Origin: JAIBJN01 sp963775625
GTDB taxonomy: Bacteria; Actinomycetota; Thermoleophilia; Gaiellales; Gaiellaceae
Length of the DNA: 64,000 bases
Direction of reading: 5' to 3'
NCBI GenBank assembly: GCA_963775625.1
Contig: CAVZJM010000002.1
Location: 434,001-498,000, forward strand
A model generated the notes under the pieces. It was given only the letters and a program-made list of their open reading frames with translations, did no database searches and had not been told where the DNA came from. A program made the position numbers and the translations under genes. Numbering within the stretch: position 1 is the first letter of the stretch; every line of letters begins with the position of its first letter. Of the stretch, positions 15,788 through 24,303 are shown in pieces.

Positions 15788-17218
15788 TCAAGCATGTCGG
15801 TCGCCCGCAACGCCCTCCTCTCCGCCGGGTAACGGTTCCGTAACAGGCAAGCGGAGCGTGAAGCGCGAGCCGACACCCGCCTCGCTCCAGACCTCGATGT
15901 CGCCGCCGAGGAGGCGGGCGCTCTCGAGCGCGATCGCGAGGCCGAGCCCCGTTCCGCGCCCCGTCCGGGCGGTGTCGGCCTTGTAGAAGCGCTCGAACAG
16001 GTGCGGGAGATCCTCGCGGGCGATCCCGCGGCCTCGGTCGGCGACCTCCACGAAGGCGCTCAGCTCGTCCGCGCCGACTCGCACGGTGACGTCGCGGCCG
16101 CCGTGCTCGAGGGCATTGCCGACGAGGTTCGCGACGATGCGCTCGACACGCATCGGATCGGTGACGACCAGGACCGGGACGGCGTCGACCTGGACGCGCT
16201 CCTGCCATCCGCGCGCGCGCACGGCCGCCTCGACGAGCGAGCCGAGGTCGACCCGCTCCGTACGCACCGGTTGCGTGCCCGCGTCGAGCCGGGAGATCTC
16301 CAGCAGGTCCTCGACGAGGTCGCGCAAGCGCTTGACGTCCTCGACGAGGAGCTCGGCCGGGCGGCGAGCCTCCGCCGGCATCCGGTCGACGTGCTCGGCC
16401 AGGAGCGAGGCCTCGTTCACGATCGCCGTCAGCGGCGTGCGGAGCTCGTGGGCAACATCGGCTGTGAAGCGCCGCTCGCGCGCCTGGGCCTCCGAGAGCG
16501 CCGTGATCTTCGTCTCGAGCGCGTCGGCCATCTCGTTGAACGACGTTGCCCAGAGCCCGAACTCGTCCGAGCTCTCGACCGGGAGCCGCGTGTCCAGAAG
16601 GCCCTCGGCGAGCGAGTGCGCGGCCGTGCTCGCGCGCGCGACCGGGGCGAGCGTGCGCCGGGCGACGAGGGCCCCCGCGAGCCCGGCGGCGACCACGACG
16701 ATCCCGAGCCCGACGAGCAGGATCGTCCGCAGGTCGGCGAGGTCGGCCCAGAGCTCCTCCTCGGAGAAGAAGAAGTAGGCCTCATCGTCCTCCTCCCCGG
16801 GGATCTGCCCGCCGGTGACGAGGTAACGGGTGTCGGCGACCTCCGTGCGCTCGTAGGCAAGCTCGCCATCGGCGACGAGCTTCTGGAGATCCTCGGGAAC
16901 CTGTCCCTCGCCGAGCGAGAGGCTCGACGGATAGCTCGTGCCGTCGACGACGAGGACGGTCTCGAAGCGCCCGCGGCGCTCGTACGCCTCGAGCAGGGCT
17001 TCCGGCCCCTCCGCCGGAAGGATCTCCGCCCCGAGCACGAGGTTGAAGCGCGACTGCTCGAGCGCGCGGTCACGCGAGTCCGCCAGGCGCGCCTCGCGAA
17101 CGAGGAAGAACGAGCCGGCCGCGAGCGCCGCGGCCGCGATTCCGGCCGTGAGCGCGAACGCGAGCGTCAGCCGGCGCCGCAACCGGCCGGGGTTGACGGC
17201 TCGTGGCCGCTCGCTCAT
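15788..17218 (-). CDS. Sensor histidine kinase (MtrB-like)
   Basis: A 476-residue membrane kinase. TM1 is about 16-40, an extracytoplasmic sensor about 41-163, TM2 164-187, and HAMP 188-240. The HisKA motif FTADVAHELRTPLT carries the phospho-acceptor His 257. The ATPase domain has N box VGNALEHGG, G1 DRGRGIA, F box FERFYKAD and G2 GRGTGLGLAI. Upstream is its response regulator, downstream the GerMN lipoprotein, an order matching mtrA-mtrB-lpqB. The 70-base gap to the regulator is filled by a repeat that recurs before nuoG. The signal sensed is unknown. ATG start. Confidence 0.92.
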   Translation of the reverse strand: MSERPRAVNPGRLRRRLTLAFALTAGIAAAALAAGSFFLVREARLADSRDRALEQSRFNLVLGAEILPAEGPEALLEAYERRGRFETVLVVDGTSYPSSLSLGEGQVPEDLQKLVADGELAYERTEVADTRYLVTGGQIPGEEDDEAYFFFSEEELWADLADLRTILLVGLGIVVVAAGLAGALVARRTLAPVARASTAAHSLAEGLLDTRLPVESSDEFGLWATSFNEMADALETKITALSEAQARERRFTADVAHELRTPLTAIVNEASLLAEHVDRMPAEARRPAELLVEDVKRLRDLVEDLLEISRLDAGTQPVRTERVDLGSLVEAAVRARGWQERVQVDAVPVLVVTDPMRVERIVANLVGNALEHGGRDVTVRVGADELSAFVEVADRGRGIAREDLPHLFERFYKADTARTGRGTGLGLAIALESARLLGGDIEVWSEAGVGSRFTLRLPVTEPLPGGEEGVAGDRHA

Positions 17219-17288
17219 GGGCCAACCGGTCCGTGAGCGCGTGGACGGTGTGTGAGGGAACCGGGAACGAGCCGAAGGCGAGTGACGG
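17219..17288 (-). repeat. Intercistronic repeat A, copy 1 (between regulator and kinase)
   Basis: This segment fills the whole gap from the response-regulator stop to the kinase ATG. Its plus-strand text shares GTGTGTGAGGGAACCGGGA and CGAGCCGAAGG-GAG-GACG with 35611-35745, just before nuoG. In both places the similarity runs into the following ATGAGCG start. There is no coding potential. It is probably a dispersed element or a conserved 5' regulatory segment. Confidence 0.6.
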
Positions 17289-17963
17289 TCACGGCTTCTC
17301 GAAGCGGTAGCCGACGCCTCGAACCGTGACGATCAGCTTCGGCCGCCTCGGGTCGTCCTCGATCTTCGCCCGCAGCCGCTGGACGGCGACGTCCACGAGC
17401 CTGGAGTCGCCCAGAAACTCGTAGTTCCAGACGCGCTCGAGCAGAAGCTCGCGCGTGAACACCTGGCCCGGCCGGCGGGCGAGCTCGAGCAGGAGGCGGA
17501 ACTCCGTGGCCGTGAGGTCAAGATCCTGCCCGCCCTTGCGCGCGCGGAAGCCCTGGGGATCGACCTCGAGGTCGCCCGCGGCGATGCGCTCGCCGGTGCG
17601 GTCGGCGGAGGCCCGTCGGAGCGCCGCGCGGAGGCGCGCGACGAGCTCGGGCAGCTCGAACGGTTTCGTGACGTAGTCGTCGGCGCCGAGCTCGAGGCCG
17701 ACCACGACGTCGACCGTGTCGCTCCGCGCTGAGAGAATGACGATCGGGACGCTGCTCGTCTTGCGAATCTCGCGGCAGACCTCGTAGCCGTCAAGGCCGG
17801 GCAGCATGAGGTCGAGCACGACGAGATCGAACGCCTCCCGGCGAAACCGGTCGAGCCCCTCCGGACCGTCTTCCGCCGCGGAAACATGGAAGCCGGCGCC
17901 CTCGAGGCCGAGCGACGTCGTCTCCCGAATGGAGGGGTCGTCCTCGACGAGGAGGATCCGCAC
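17289..17963 (-). CDS. OmpR/PhoB-family response regulator (MtrA-like)
   Basis: A 224-residue regulator. The receiver domain has acidic residues at 8-9, phospho-acceptor Asp 51 in VVLDLMLPG, and Lys 100 in VTKPF. A winged-helix DNA-binding domain covers about 130-222 and contains LTATEFRLLLELARRPGQVF and the terminal TVRGVGYRFEKP. Start: GTG 17963 (MRILLVEDD). It heads the minus-strand operon regulator, kinase, lipoprotein, L,D-transpeptidase, GNAT. It is divergent from the Mrp gene with 39 bases between starts. By analogy with MtrA it probably controls cell-wall genes. Confidence 0.92.
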   Translation of the reverse strand: MRILLVEDDPSIRETTSLGLEGAGFHVSAAEDGPEGLDRFRREAFDLVVLDLMLPGLDGYEVCREIRKTSSVPIVILSARSDTVDVVVGLELGADDYVTKPFELPELVARLRAALRRASADRTGERIAAGDLEVDPQGFRARKGGQDLDLTATEFRLLLELARRPGQVFTRELLLERVWNYEFLGDSRLVDVAVQRLRAKIEDDPRRPKLIVTVRGVGYRFEKP

Positions 17964-17990
17964 GGCCTCAATCTTGCACGGCGCCGCTGC

Positions 17991-17996
17991 TAGCCT
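17991..17996 (+). promoter_or_regulatory. -10 hexamer TAGCCT, leaderless start at 18003
   Basis: TAGCCT ends 6 bases before ATG 18003. No Shine-Dalgarno sequence is present between hexamer and start. Confidence 0.55.
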
Positions 17997-18002
17997 AGGT
18001 TC

Positions 18003-19121
18003 ATGGCCTCGTCCGAGCAGATCATGGGCGCGCTCGAAGGCGTCTACGACCCGGAGCTCGGGCGCTCCGTGGTCGAGCTGGACATGGTGCGGGACGTGGC
18101 CGTCGAGGGCGGCCGCGTCAGGGTCGTGATCGCCCTCACCGTGCCGGGTTGCCCGCTCCGGGCGAGCTTCGAGGAGCAGGTCGAGAAGGCCCTGCTCCCG
18201 CTCGGCGGCGTGGACGAGGTCGAGCTCGGCTTCGACGTCATGTCTCCGGAGGAAAAGGCTGCGCTGACCGCACGGCTTCGCGGCGGCGTCACGGAGCGAA
18301 CACCCGGGATCTCGGTCGACTCGGCGACGCGGGTGCTCGCGGTGGCGAGCGGCAAGGGCGGCGTCGGCAAGTCCTCCCTCGCGGCGAACCTCGCGGCTGC
18401 GTTCTCGGGCCTGGGCCAGCGCACCGGCGTGCTCGACGCCGACGTCTACGGCTACTCGATCCCGCACATGCTCGGCGTCCACCAGCGGCCCGTGGCGGTC
18501 GACGGCGGCGAGCGCGCGATGATCGTCCCGCCCGTCCGCGGCGACCTCAAGGTGATGTCGATCGGCTTCTTCCTGGACGAGAACACACCGGTCATGTGGC
18601 GCGGCCCCATGCTTCACCGGGCGCTCGAGCAGTTCCTCTCGGACGTCCACTGGGGCGAGCTGGACACGCTCGTCATCGACATGCCGCCGGGGACCGGGGA
18701 CGTGGCCATCTCGCTCGGGCAGCTGCTTCCGCGGGCGGAGGCGGTCGTCGTCACGACGCCCGCACCGCGCCTCCCAGCAGGTGGCGGTCGGGCGGCGCAG
18801 ATGGCGCGCAAGACCAACATGCGCCTGCTCGGCGTCGTCGAGAACATGGCTTACCTGGTGCGCGAGGACGGCTCGCGCGAGGAGCTCTTCGGCTCGGGCG
18901 GCGGCGAGGCGCTGGCCGCCGAGGTCGAGGCGCCGCTCCTGGGCCGGATCCCCTTCGACCCGCGCCTGGGCGCGCTCGCCGACGAGGGCGAGCCGATCGT
19001 CCTCGCCGAGCCGGAGGCGGGAGTGTCCCGCGCGATCGTCGAGCTGGCGGAGGCGATCGCCGCGACGAGGCGCGAGCAGGGCGTCGGCATCGTGAAGCCG
19101 CTTCCCCTGGTCACGAGCTGA
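18003..19121 (+). CDS. Mrp/ApbC/NBP35-family P-loop ATPase
   Basis: Mrp proteins assemble or carry Fe-S clusters. The 372-residue protein has a DUF59/MIP18 domain (about 1-85, GVYDPELGRSVVELDMV) and the deviant Walker A GKGGVGKSS (117-125), with later Mrp blocks (MWRGPMLHRALEQFL, LVIDMPPGTGD). Two oddities stand out. The stretch at 18765-18795 reads PAPRLPAGGGRAAQ, but shifting one base yields the family motif ASQQVAV, implying two compensating indels. The C-terminal CxxC that bridges the cluster is absent (YLVREDGSREELFG). TAGCCT lies 6 bases before the ATG. Confidence 0.87.
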   Translation: MASSEQIMGALEGVYDPELGRSVVELDMVRDVAVEGGRVRVVIALTVPGCPLRASFEEQVEKALLPLGGVDEVELGFDVMSPEEKAALTARLRGGVTERTPGISVDSATRVLAVASGKGGVGKSSLAANLAAAFSGLGQRTGVLDADVYGYSIPHMLGVHQRPVAVDGGERAMIVPPVRGDLKVMSIGFFLDENTPVMWRGPMLHRALEQFLSDVHWGELDTLVIDMPPGTGDVAISLGQLLPRAEAVVVTTPAPRLPAGGGRAAQMARKTNMRLLGVVENMAYLVREDGSREELFGSGGGEALAAEVEAPLLGRIPFDPRLGALADEGEPIVLAEPEAGVSRAIVELAEAIAATRREQGVGIVKPLPLVTS

Positions 19122-19861
19122 GCGCCGCCGACGCCGTCGACCGCCTGCGCGCGCTCGGCTTCGGCGACCGTGAGGCCGGGATCCTCGTCGACCACTTCCT
19201 CGACGCGGATGCCCGCGGCAAGAGCGGGCACGGGGCGTCGCGGATCGACTGGCTGGCGGCGCTGCCAGGGCTGGATCCGACGGCGCCGAGCCCGAGCGCG
19301 TGCTCGCGGAGGAAGGGTACGAGCGCTGGGAGGGGCGAGGCGCGGTCGGCTACCTGACCCTCGCGGCGATCGTGGAGACGCAGCTGGCCTCGCCTCCCGC
19401 ACAGGCCAGGGTCGTCGTCGCGCAGGAGTGCTTCCCCACCGGCGTTCTCGGCTACTGGGTGCGGAGACTTGCCGAGGGAGGGCTCGTCGCCGCGCTGACG
19501 GCGACCTCGCCGCGCCCGGCTCGCCCACCCGGACGGCGGCCCGCCGCTCACGGGGACGAACCCGCTGGCGATCGCCGTCCCGAGCTCGGACGGCGACCCG
19601 GTCGTCGCCGACGTCTCCATGGGGAAGGTTACGCACGGCGACGTCCTCGCCGGCGCTGCAGCGGCCGAGGACCTCGTCCCGTTCGGCGGCGAGCAGGCCC
19701 ACAAGGCGTTCGCGCTCGCCGTGGGGTTGCAGCTCCTCGTGGACGCCCTCGCCGGCGACGGGTACGGCGCCCTCCTCCTCGTCGCGCGGCCGGAGGCCGA
19801 CCCGGTCCCGGCGTTCAGGAGGCTGGCCGCCGGTGCGCGCCTCCCCGGCGACGCCCGCTGA
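19119..19861 (+). pseudogene. Ldh2/malate-lactate dehydrogenase family protein, frameshifted
   Basis: Three consecutive segments in different frames together make one Ldh2-family (PF02615) NAD(P)-dependent 2-hydroxyacid dehydrogenase. The first is LRALGFGDREAGILVDHFLDA with GKSGHGASRIDWL (to about 19290). The second is VLAEEGYERWEGRGAVGYLTLAAIVE to FPTGVLGYWVRRLAEGGLVAALTATSP (to about 19512). The third is LAHPDGGPPLTGTNPLAIAVPSS to the stop at 19861. At least two frameshifts are needed, near 19285-19298 and 19507-19521. There is no good ATG/GTG at the 5' end, which overlaps the Mrp stop. Either the gene is decaying or the assembly has base errors; similar shifts occur in nuoL, ygfZ and the aldehyde dehydrogenase gene. 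Confidence 0.8.
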
Positions 19862-19865
19862 CCGC

Positions 19866-19960
19866 CTTGTGTTCCACGCGCACAAGGCCCGCGAGGTTCC
19901 GCGGGCCGCTCGGTTGCCGACTTGGGGGAAGGGAAAGCTTGTGCCTGTGTGAAACACAAG
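19866..19960. other. Structured intergenic segment with nested inverted repeats
   Basis: Between the convergent dehydrogenase remnant and a small gene lies a perfect 8-bp hairpin GGCCCGCG/CGCGGGCC (19886-19907). It is enclosed by a longer-range perfect pairing CTTGTGTT (19866-19873) / AACACAAG (19953-19960). Extra CTTGTG/CACAAG copies lie inside. It may serve as a bidirectional terminator; no known RNA family was recognised. Confidence 0.45.
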
Positions 19961-19981
19961 CGCCCGGTGCGCGCGGGTGCC

Positions 19982-20257
19982 CTAGCCGTACGTGATCCGG
20001 CGCAGGTCGAGGTCGAGCAGCTCGCGGCGGTCGGCCGGAACGAGGACGCACGCGACCTCAGGGCGTGCCAGGGCCCGCGCGACCGACTCGGGGTCTGCCG
20101 CGCGCACGACCACGGGCCGGCCGGCCTTGTGCGCCTCGCGCAGGCGCTCCTGCTCTGCGACATCCTCGAGGACGAGCGCCTCGCCGAGGTCGATCTCGCC
20201 CTCCACGACGATCTCCGGAACCCGCCGGCCCGTCGCTCCGAACCAGCGCTCTCGCAT
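19982..20257 (-). CDS. Small hypothetical protein
   Basis: A 91-residue soluble protein, acidic at first (VPEIVVEGEIDLGEALVLEDVAEQERL) and then alternating short strands and helices (GRPVVVRAADPESVARALARPEVACVLVPADRRELLDLDL). No family was recognised. The ATG at 20257 directly abuts the end of a short inverted-repeat element, and an upstream GTG at 20266 lies within that element, so the ATG is preferred. It probably shares a transcript with the UPF0173 hydrolase gene upstream. Confidence 0.55.
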   Translation of the reverse strand: MRERWFGATGRRVPEIVVEGEIDLGEALVLEDVAEQERLREAHKAGRPVVVRAADPESVARALARPEVACVLVPADRRELLDLDLRRITYG

Positions 20258-20345
20258 CAGTGCCACTCCTGGTGATGCTGCTCGATTCCTGCGTTGCGAG
20301 CACCAAGCCAGAGTTCGCGGGCATGTGTCGCCTGGAGGGGCACTA
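20258..20345 (-). repeat. Intercistronic inverted-repeat element C, copy 1 (88 bp)
   Basis: The element has terminal inverted repeats TAGTGCCCCTCCAGGCGAC and CAGTGCCACTCCTGGTGAT (minus strand), which agree at 13-14 of 19 positions. It fills the gap exactly: the UPF0173 stop TAG is its first three bases, and the next gene's ATG follows its last base. It shares about 45 of 60 bases with one half of the copy at 31746-31911, including TCTGGCTTGGTGCTC. Non-coding. Likely a non-autonomous mobile element (MITE). Confidence 0.7.
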
Positions 20346-21047
20346 AACGGAGACCGTGCCGCCCGGCTCGGGCTCGACGATCTCGCAGTCGGTTGTCAGC
20401 AACTCGCGGCACTCCTCCGGCGTCCCCGCGAGGAGGGGGAATGTTCCATAGTGGCTCGGAATGGCACGGTCCACGCCGAGGAGCTCGATCGCGACCGCGG
20501 CCTCGCGCGGGTCCATCGTGAAGTGCCCGCCGATGGGGAGCACGGCGACGTCCGGCTCGTAGATCCGGCCGATGAGGGCCATGTCGCCGAAGACGCACGT
20601 GTCGCCGGCGAAGTAGAGCTTCGTGCCGTTCTCCACCTCGATGACGAGCCCGGCCGGCTCGCCCAGGTAGACGAACGTCCCGTTCTGGTACGCGCTGCTC
20701 GAATGCTTGGCGTCCGTGAACGTGACCTTGACGCCGGCTTTCTCGATCGTGCCGCCCTTGTTTCCCGCTTCCGTCGCGTCCGCCGGCAGGCCCTGATCCG
20801 CGAGCCAGCCCCGCAGCTCGACCAGCCCGATCACCGGGCAGCCGAAACGCTGCGCCAGCTCGACCGTCTGGCCGACGTGGTCGTCGTGGCCGTGCGTGAG
20901 CGCGATCAGGTCGACCCGCTCGGGCTCCCGCTCGCTCTCCGGGCAGTTGGGGTTCTCGAGCCAGGGATCGACGTAGACGCGCTTCCCTCCCGGCGTGTCG
21001 ATCCGGAAGGCGGCGTGTCCGAGCCACGTGACCGCTGTGTCCGCCAT
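20343..21047 (-). CDS. UPF0173 metal-dependent hydrolase (beta-lactamase fold)
   Basis: A 234-residue metallo-beta-lactamase-fold protein of the UPF0173 family (YtkL-like). It shows WLGHAAFRIDTPGGKRVYVDPWLENP, the di-metal motif LTHGHDDHVGQ, the later His in FTDAKHSS, Asp in YFAGDTCVFGDM, and His in AIPSHYGTFPLL. The biological substrate is unknown. The start ATG 21047 has a good ribosome binding site (GGAGG, 5 bases before), making it one of the minority of leadered genes here. The stop codon is formed by the edge of an inverted-repeat element. Confidence 0.9.
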   Translation of the reverse strand: MADTAVTWLGHAAFRIDTPGGKRVYVDPWLENPNCPESEREPERVDLIALTHGHDDHVGQTVELAQRFGCPVIGLVELRGWLADQGLPADATEAGNKGGTIEKAGVKVTFTDAKHSSSAYQNGTFVYLGEPAGLVIEVENGTKLYFAGDTCVFGDMALIGRIYEPDVAVLPIGGHFTMDPREAAVAIELLGVDRAIPSHYGTFPLLAGTPEECRELLTTDCEIVEPEPGGTVSV

Positions 21048-21118
21048 TCAGCCTCCTTCGTCTCGCTGCGCGCCAGGGTAACGAAGGAGAACGCGTCAGG
21101 GCGGCGAACGCACGCCCC

Positions 21119-21514
21119 ATGTGGCAGACGCGAAGCGGCGCCGGTGCGATGGCCGTCGAGCTCGCGGGCGCGCTCCTCCTGGCCGTCGCCGTGTCGGACG
21201 CGCTGGGCCATGCCGCCGCCTCCTTCTACCTCCTCGTGCTCGGCGTGCCCTTGACGGTGGCCGCGGGCCTCGTCTGCTTCGCCCGGGTCGTGGACCGGGC
21301 GAGCGGTGGAGACGGCGACCCGCTCGGGCGGCTGCAAGCAGCGCTCGCCAGCGTGCTCGTCCTCACGATCGTGATCGGGGCTGCGATCCGCGCCCCGTTC
21401 GTGCCCGAGGGTTCCATCCCGGGGCTGGCCGGCGGAGCGCTAGCCGCCGCCTTCTGTGTCCTGATCCTGCAGGCGATCGTCGCTCTCGCCCCGGCGCGCA
21501 GCCAGCGCGCGTAG
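21119..21514 (+). CDS. Hypothetical membrane protein
   Basis: A protein of 131 residues with about four hydrophobic helices (AVELAGALLLAVAVSDALG; FYLLVLGVPLTVAAGLVCFA; LASVLVLTIVIGAAIRA; LAGGALAAAFCVLILQAIVAL). No family was recognised. ATG 21119 or ATG 21149 could be the start; the second begins directly at the first helix. The last 75 bases overlap the 3' end of the cyclase gene on the other strand. Confidence 0.5.
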   Translation: MWQTRSGAGAMAVELAGALLLAVAVSDALGHAAASFYLLVLGVPLTVAAGLVCFARVVDRASGGDGDPLGRLQAALASVLVLTIVIGAAIRAPFVPEGSIPGLAGGALAAAFCVLILQAIVALAPARSQRA

Positions 21515-22846
21515 GACGTACGCCCGTACCGGCTGCTCCTTGCCCTTCACGGGCAGCTTGCCGAGGTCGTCGACGACCGCATCCTCGCCGAGCGCGTTGC
21601 GCGTTCCTTCCGAGATGACCACCTCGCCCGCCCGCGCCTGCTGCTGCAGGCGGGCGCCCGTGTTGACCATGTCGCCGGTGGGTGTGAAGGAGCGGGCTCC
21701 GGGCGCCTGGACCAGTCCGACGTGGGCCTCGCCCGAGTTGACCCCGACGCGGAAGGGCGGCCAGTCCGGGCGGCGGCCCGGAGCCGCGGCGCAGGCCTCC
21801 TGCAAGGCGAGCGCGGCCCGCGCCGCCCGCGCCTCGTGGCGCTCGCCGCGGAAGGCCGCGAAGATCTCGTCGCCGACGGTCTGCACGATCTCACCGTCCT
21901 GCTCCTGAATGACCGGCGCGGCGACCGAGAAGTAGGCGTCGAGCATCGCCCGCACCTCGTCCGGCGGCGTTCGCTCGGCGAAGGTGGTGAAGCCCTGGAG
22001 GTCGGCGAAGAGAACGCTCATCTCCTCACGCCGCCCCAGCGTTCGCTCCTCGTAGAGATCGGCGAAGATCTCCGCGCTGGAGCCCTCCCGCTTCCACTCG
22101 ACCCAGACGCTTCGCGCGACGAGTGCGAATGCGAGCAGCATGAGCGCGTGCCACTCCCACCAGCTGACATGCCAGTTCCGCGAGATGGCGATCGCGAGCA
22201 TCGCCTCGGCGAGAAATATCCACGCGGAGGCGACGGCCAGCGCGACGGGCGCTCGGCGCCTGACGTACAGCCGTGCGAAACGGTAGGCGGCGTAGCCGTA
22301 GAGCAACGCGCCGAGCCCCCAGAGGAGGAGGAGCGGGCCGCGCGCCGCCTCCGAGGTGATCTCCTCCTCGAGCGGCGGCAAGGTCCCCAGCGCGAGCACC
22401 GCCCAGACCGCCAGCGACACGGCGACCGAGGCGAGCAAGAGCCGGCGCTCGCGCAGGACGGCCCGCGCCCACGCCTCGCCGAGGGGGAGCGCCGAGGCGG
22501 CCGCGAAGCCGGCTGCGATCAGGAGCCCGACTCCGGAGGCGATCTGGAAGCCGGCGTTCTTTCCGGTCAGGAGGACGCCGGGCGTGGCCAGCGCGTGCAG
22601 GGCGAGGAAGCCCGAGCTGGCGAGGAATGCGAGCGCGACGAGGAGCACGCGGGCATCCCCGCGCCGGGCCGCCGCCTCGGCCATGAGGAACCCGAGCAGG
22701 AAGCTGAGAAGCGCCGAGGCGAGCACGAGCCAGAAGTGGGACGGGTGGTGCTCCCACGCAACGTCCAGGTCGGGCGCGCCGAGGAGAAGGAGGAGCCCGG
22801 CGAGCGGAACGGCGAGGAGCCCGGCCGTGGCGAGGGCTCGCTTCAC
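21440..22846 (-). CDS. Membrane-anchored class III adenylate/guanylate cyclase
   Basis: A 468-residue cyclase. Roughly seven or eight hydrophobic helices occupy residues 5-250. A catalytic domain follows from about 276: MSVLFADLQGFTTFAERT with the first metal-binding Asp, IVQTVGDEIFAAF with the second, then RVGVNSGEAHVG and PTGDMVNTGARLQQ. It should make cAMP or cGMP at the inner membrane face. GTG 22846 overlaps the stop of the upstream flavoprotein (GTGA). A cNMP-binding protein lies two genes upstream in the same run, suggesting signal production and sensing are expressed together. Confidence 0.88.
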   Translation of the reverse strand: MKRALATAGLLAVPLAGLLLLLGAPDLDVAWEHHPSHFWLVLASALLSFLLGFLMAEAAARRGDARVLLVALAFLASSGFLALHALATPGVLLTGKNAGFQIASGVGLLIAAGFAAASALPLGEAWARAVLRERRLLLASVAVSLAVWAVLALGTLPPLEEEITSEAARGPLLLLWGLGALLYGYAAYRFARLYVRRRAPVALAVASAWIFLAEAMLAIAISRNWHVSWWEWHALMLLAFALVARSVWVEWKREGSSAEIFADLYEERTLGRREEMSVLFADLQGFTTFAERTPPDEVRAMLDAYFSVAAPVIQEQDGEIVQTVGDEIFAAFRGERHEARAARAALALQEACAAAPGRRPDWPPFRVGVNSGEAHVGLVQAPGARSFTPTGDMVNTGARLQQQARAGEVVISEGTRNALGEDAVVDDLGKLPVKGKEQPVRAYVLRALAARRGESDDRLQDQDTEGGG

Positions 22847-24303
22847 AGCGCGGCGCGGAGCTCCCGCTCGTAGTCGGGCCCGCGGAAGTCGTTGAGCAAG
22901 TGAGGGGGCAGGAGCCGCTCGCGGATCTCCCCGCCGCGTCGCACGTAGACGGCGGGATACATGCTCCCACCGGCGTCCATCTCCACGGTGACCGCGACCG
23001 CGTCGGGTCCCCTCTCGTCGATGAAGTGGGCCAGCGGGACGATGTCGGCCTCTCCCTCAGAGGTCACGGCGCGGGCGAGGTAGGACTTCTGAGCCCAGAG
23101 CTCCGGCGCCACCGTCAGCTCCTCGAGCAGGTAGGAAACCTGGTCCTTCTCGACTCGCTCTGCGCGCACGTCGAGGCCGAGCTTCGTCCTCGCGAGGTGC
23201 CGGGCCATCACCCGTGCGTTGTAGCGGAAGCCGTGCACCGCCGCCGACGCCGCGCCGACGCCGTGCTTGCGCAGCCCGGGCGCGCCCTGGGTCGCGTTCC
23301 CGGCGAAGTAGATCCCGGAACCGGGCTCGCTCTCCCAGAACGGCGTCAGCGCGGGGATGCGGCCCTGGGCGACCGTTCGAACTCCGAGCTCTCCGAGGTC
23401 GAGGAGCGGGGTCGAGAAGCCGGTCGCCGCGATCGCCTCGTCCACCTCCAGGTCGATCGGCCCCGGTCGCGTCGTGCCGCTGCCGACGATGCGCCAGCCG
23501 TGCTCGCGCCTCTCGATGCGCTCGACGGCGAGGTCGAGAGCGAAGGTGCCGCCGCCGAGCGTCGCGTCCTCGTAGGGCTGCAGGTAGCGCACGCGGACGG
23601 AGGCCTGCGCGATCACCGCCGTCTGCACCGGCCGGGGCGAGCCGAGGATCACCTGCCGTGCCCAGGGGAGCATGCCGTCGGCGATCTCGAAGCCCGAGTT
23701 TCGCTTGCCGATCACGAACACGCTGCGGCCCTGGTACTCGGCCGGCTGCCGCGTGTCGACGTAGTGCGGCACAGTCTCGATCCCGGGGATGGGCGAGAAC
23801 CACGGCGTCGTCACGCCCAGGGCGAACACGACCGCCTGCGCGCGGTATTCGCCGTCCGTGGTGACGAGCACGAGACGTCCGTCGTCGCCGCGCCGCGTCG
23901 CCTCCCAGGCGCAGCCGTAGCGCACGGGGACGGGCACCTGGTCGGCGAAGGCCGCCAGCCCCCGCTCCATCTCTTCGCGTGAGGGGACCATGAACGACCG
24001 GTCCATGACCGCGGGACAGAGCGCCTGATTCCCGGTCTCATCGGCGACGAGGCTGTTGTGGTCGTACCACTCGTACGCGCGCGTGCCCGGCTCCACGGGG
24101 GCGTCGGGCTTCGACCAGGAGAGGAGCCGCTGGAAGATCGGGTAGTGGCGGAACATCCCGCCCGGCGCCTCGTCACGCGAGATGACGGCGTGCTCGACGC
24201 CGAGGCGCGCGAGGCAGTAGCTCGCCTGCAAGCCCCCCGGCCCGCTTCCGACGACGACCACGGGGTAGTCCCCAGGCGGAAACGGCCGCTCGTCGTGACC
24301 CAC
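22843..24303 (-). CDS. FAD/NAD(P)-binding flavoprotein (monooxygenase-like fold)
   Basis: A 486-residue two-dinucleotide-binding flavoprotein. The FAD Rossmann motif is VVVVGSGPGGLQASYCLARLG at the N-terminus. The NAD(P)-binding motif FVIGKRNSGFEIA lies around residue 205, and a third region is IYFAGNATQGAPGLRKHGVG, typical of the flavin-containing monooxygenase/YpdA-like superfamily. No redox CxxC is seen. The reaction is not known. GTG 24303 overlaps the upstream stop (TAGTG), and its own stop overlaps the cyclase start, so it is translationally coupled on both sides. Confidence 0.8.
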   Translation of the reverse strand: MGHDERPFPPGDYPVVVVGSGPGGLQASYCLARLGVEHAVISRDEAPGGMFRHYPIFQRLLSWSKPDAPVEPGTRAYEWYDHNSLVADETGNQALCPAVMDRSFMVPSREEMERGLAAFADQVPVPVRYGCAWEATRRGDDGRLVLVTTDGEYRAQAVVFALGVTTPWFSPIPGIETVPHYVDTRQPAEYQGRSVFVIGKRNSGFEIADGMLPWARQVILGSPRPVQTAVIAQASVRVRYLQPYEDATLGGGTFALDLAVERIERREHGWRIVGSGTTRPGPIDLEVDEAIAATGFSTPLLDLGELGVRTVAQGRIPALTPFWESEPGSGIYFAGNATQGAPGLRKHGVGAASAAVHGFRYNARVMARHLARTKLGLDVRAERVEKDQVSYLLEELTVAPELWAQKSYLARAVTSEGEADIVPLAHFIDERGPDAVAVTVEMDAGGSMYPAVYVRRGGEIRERLLPPHLLNDFRGPDYERELRAAL

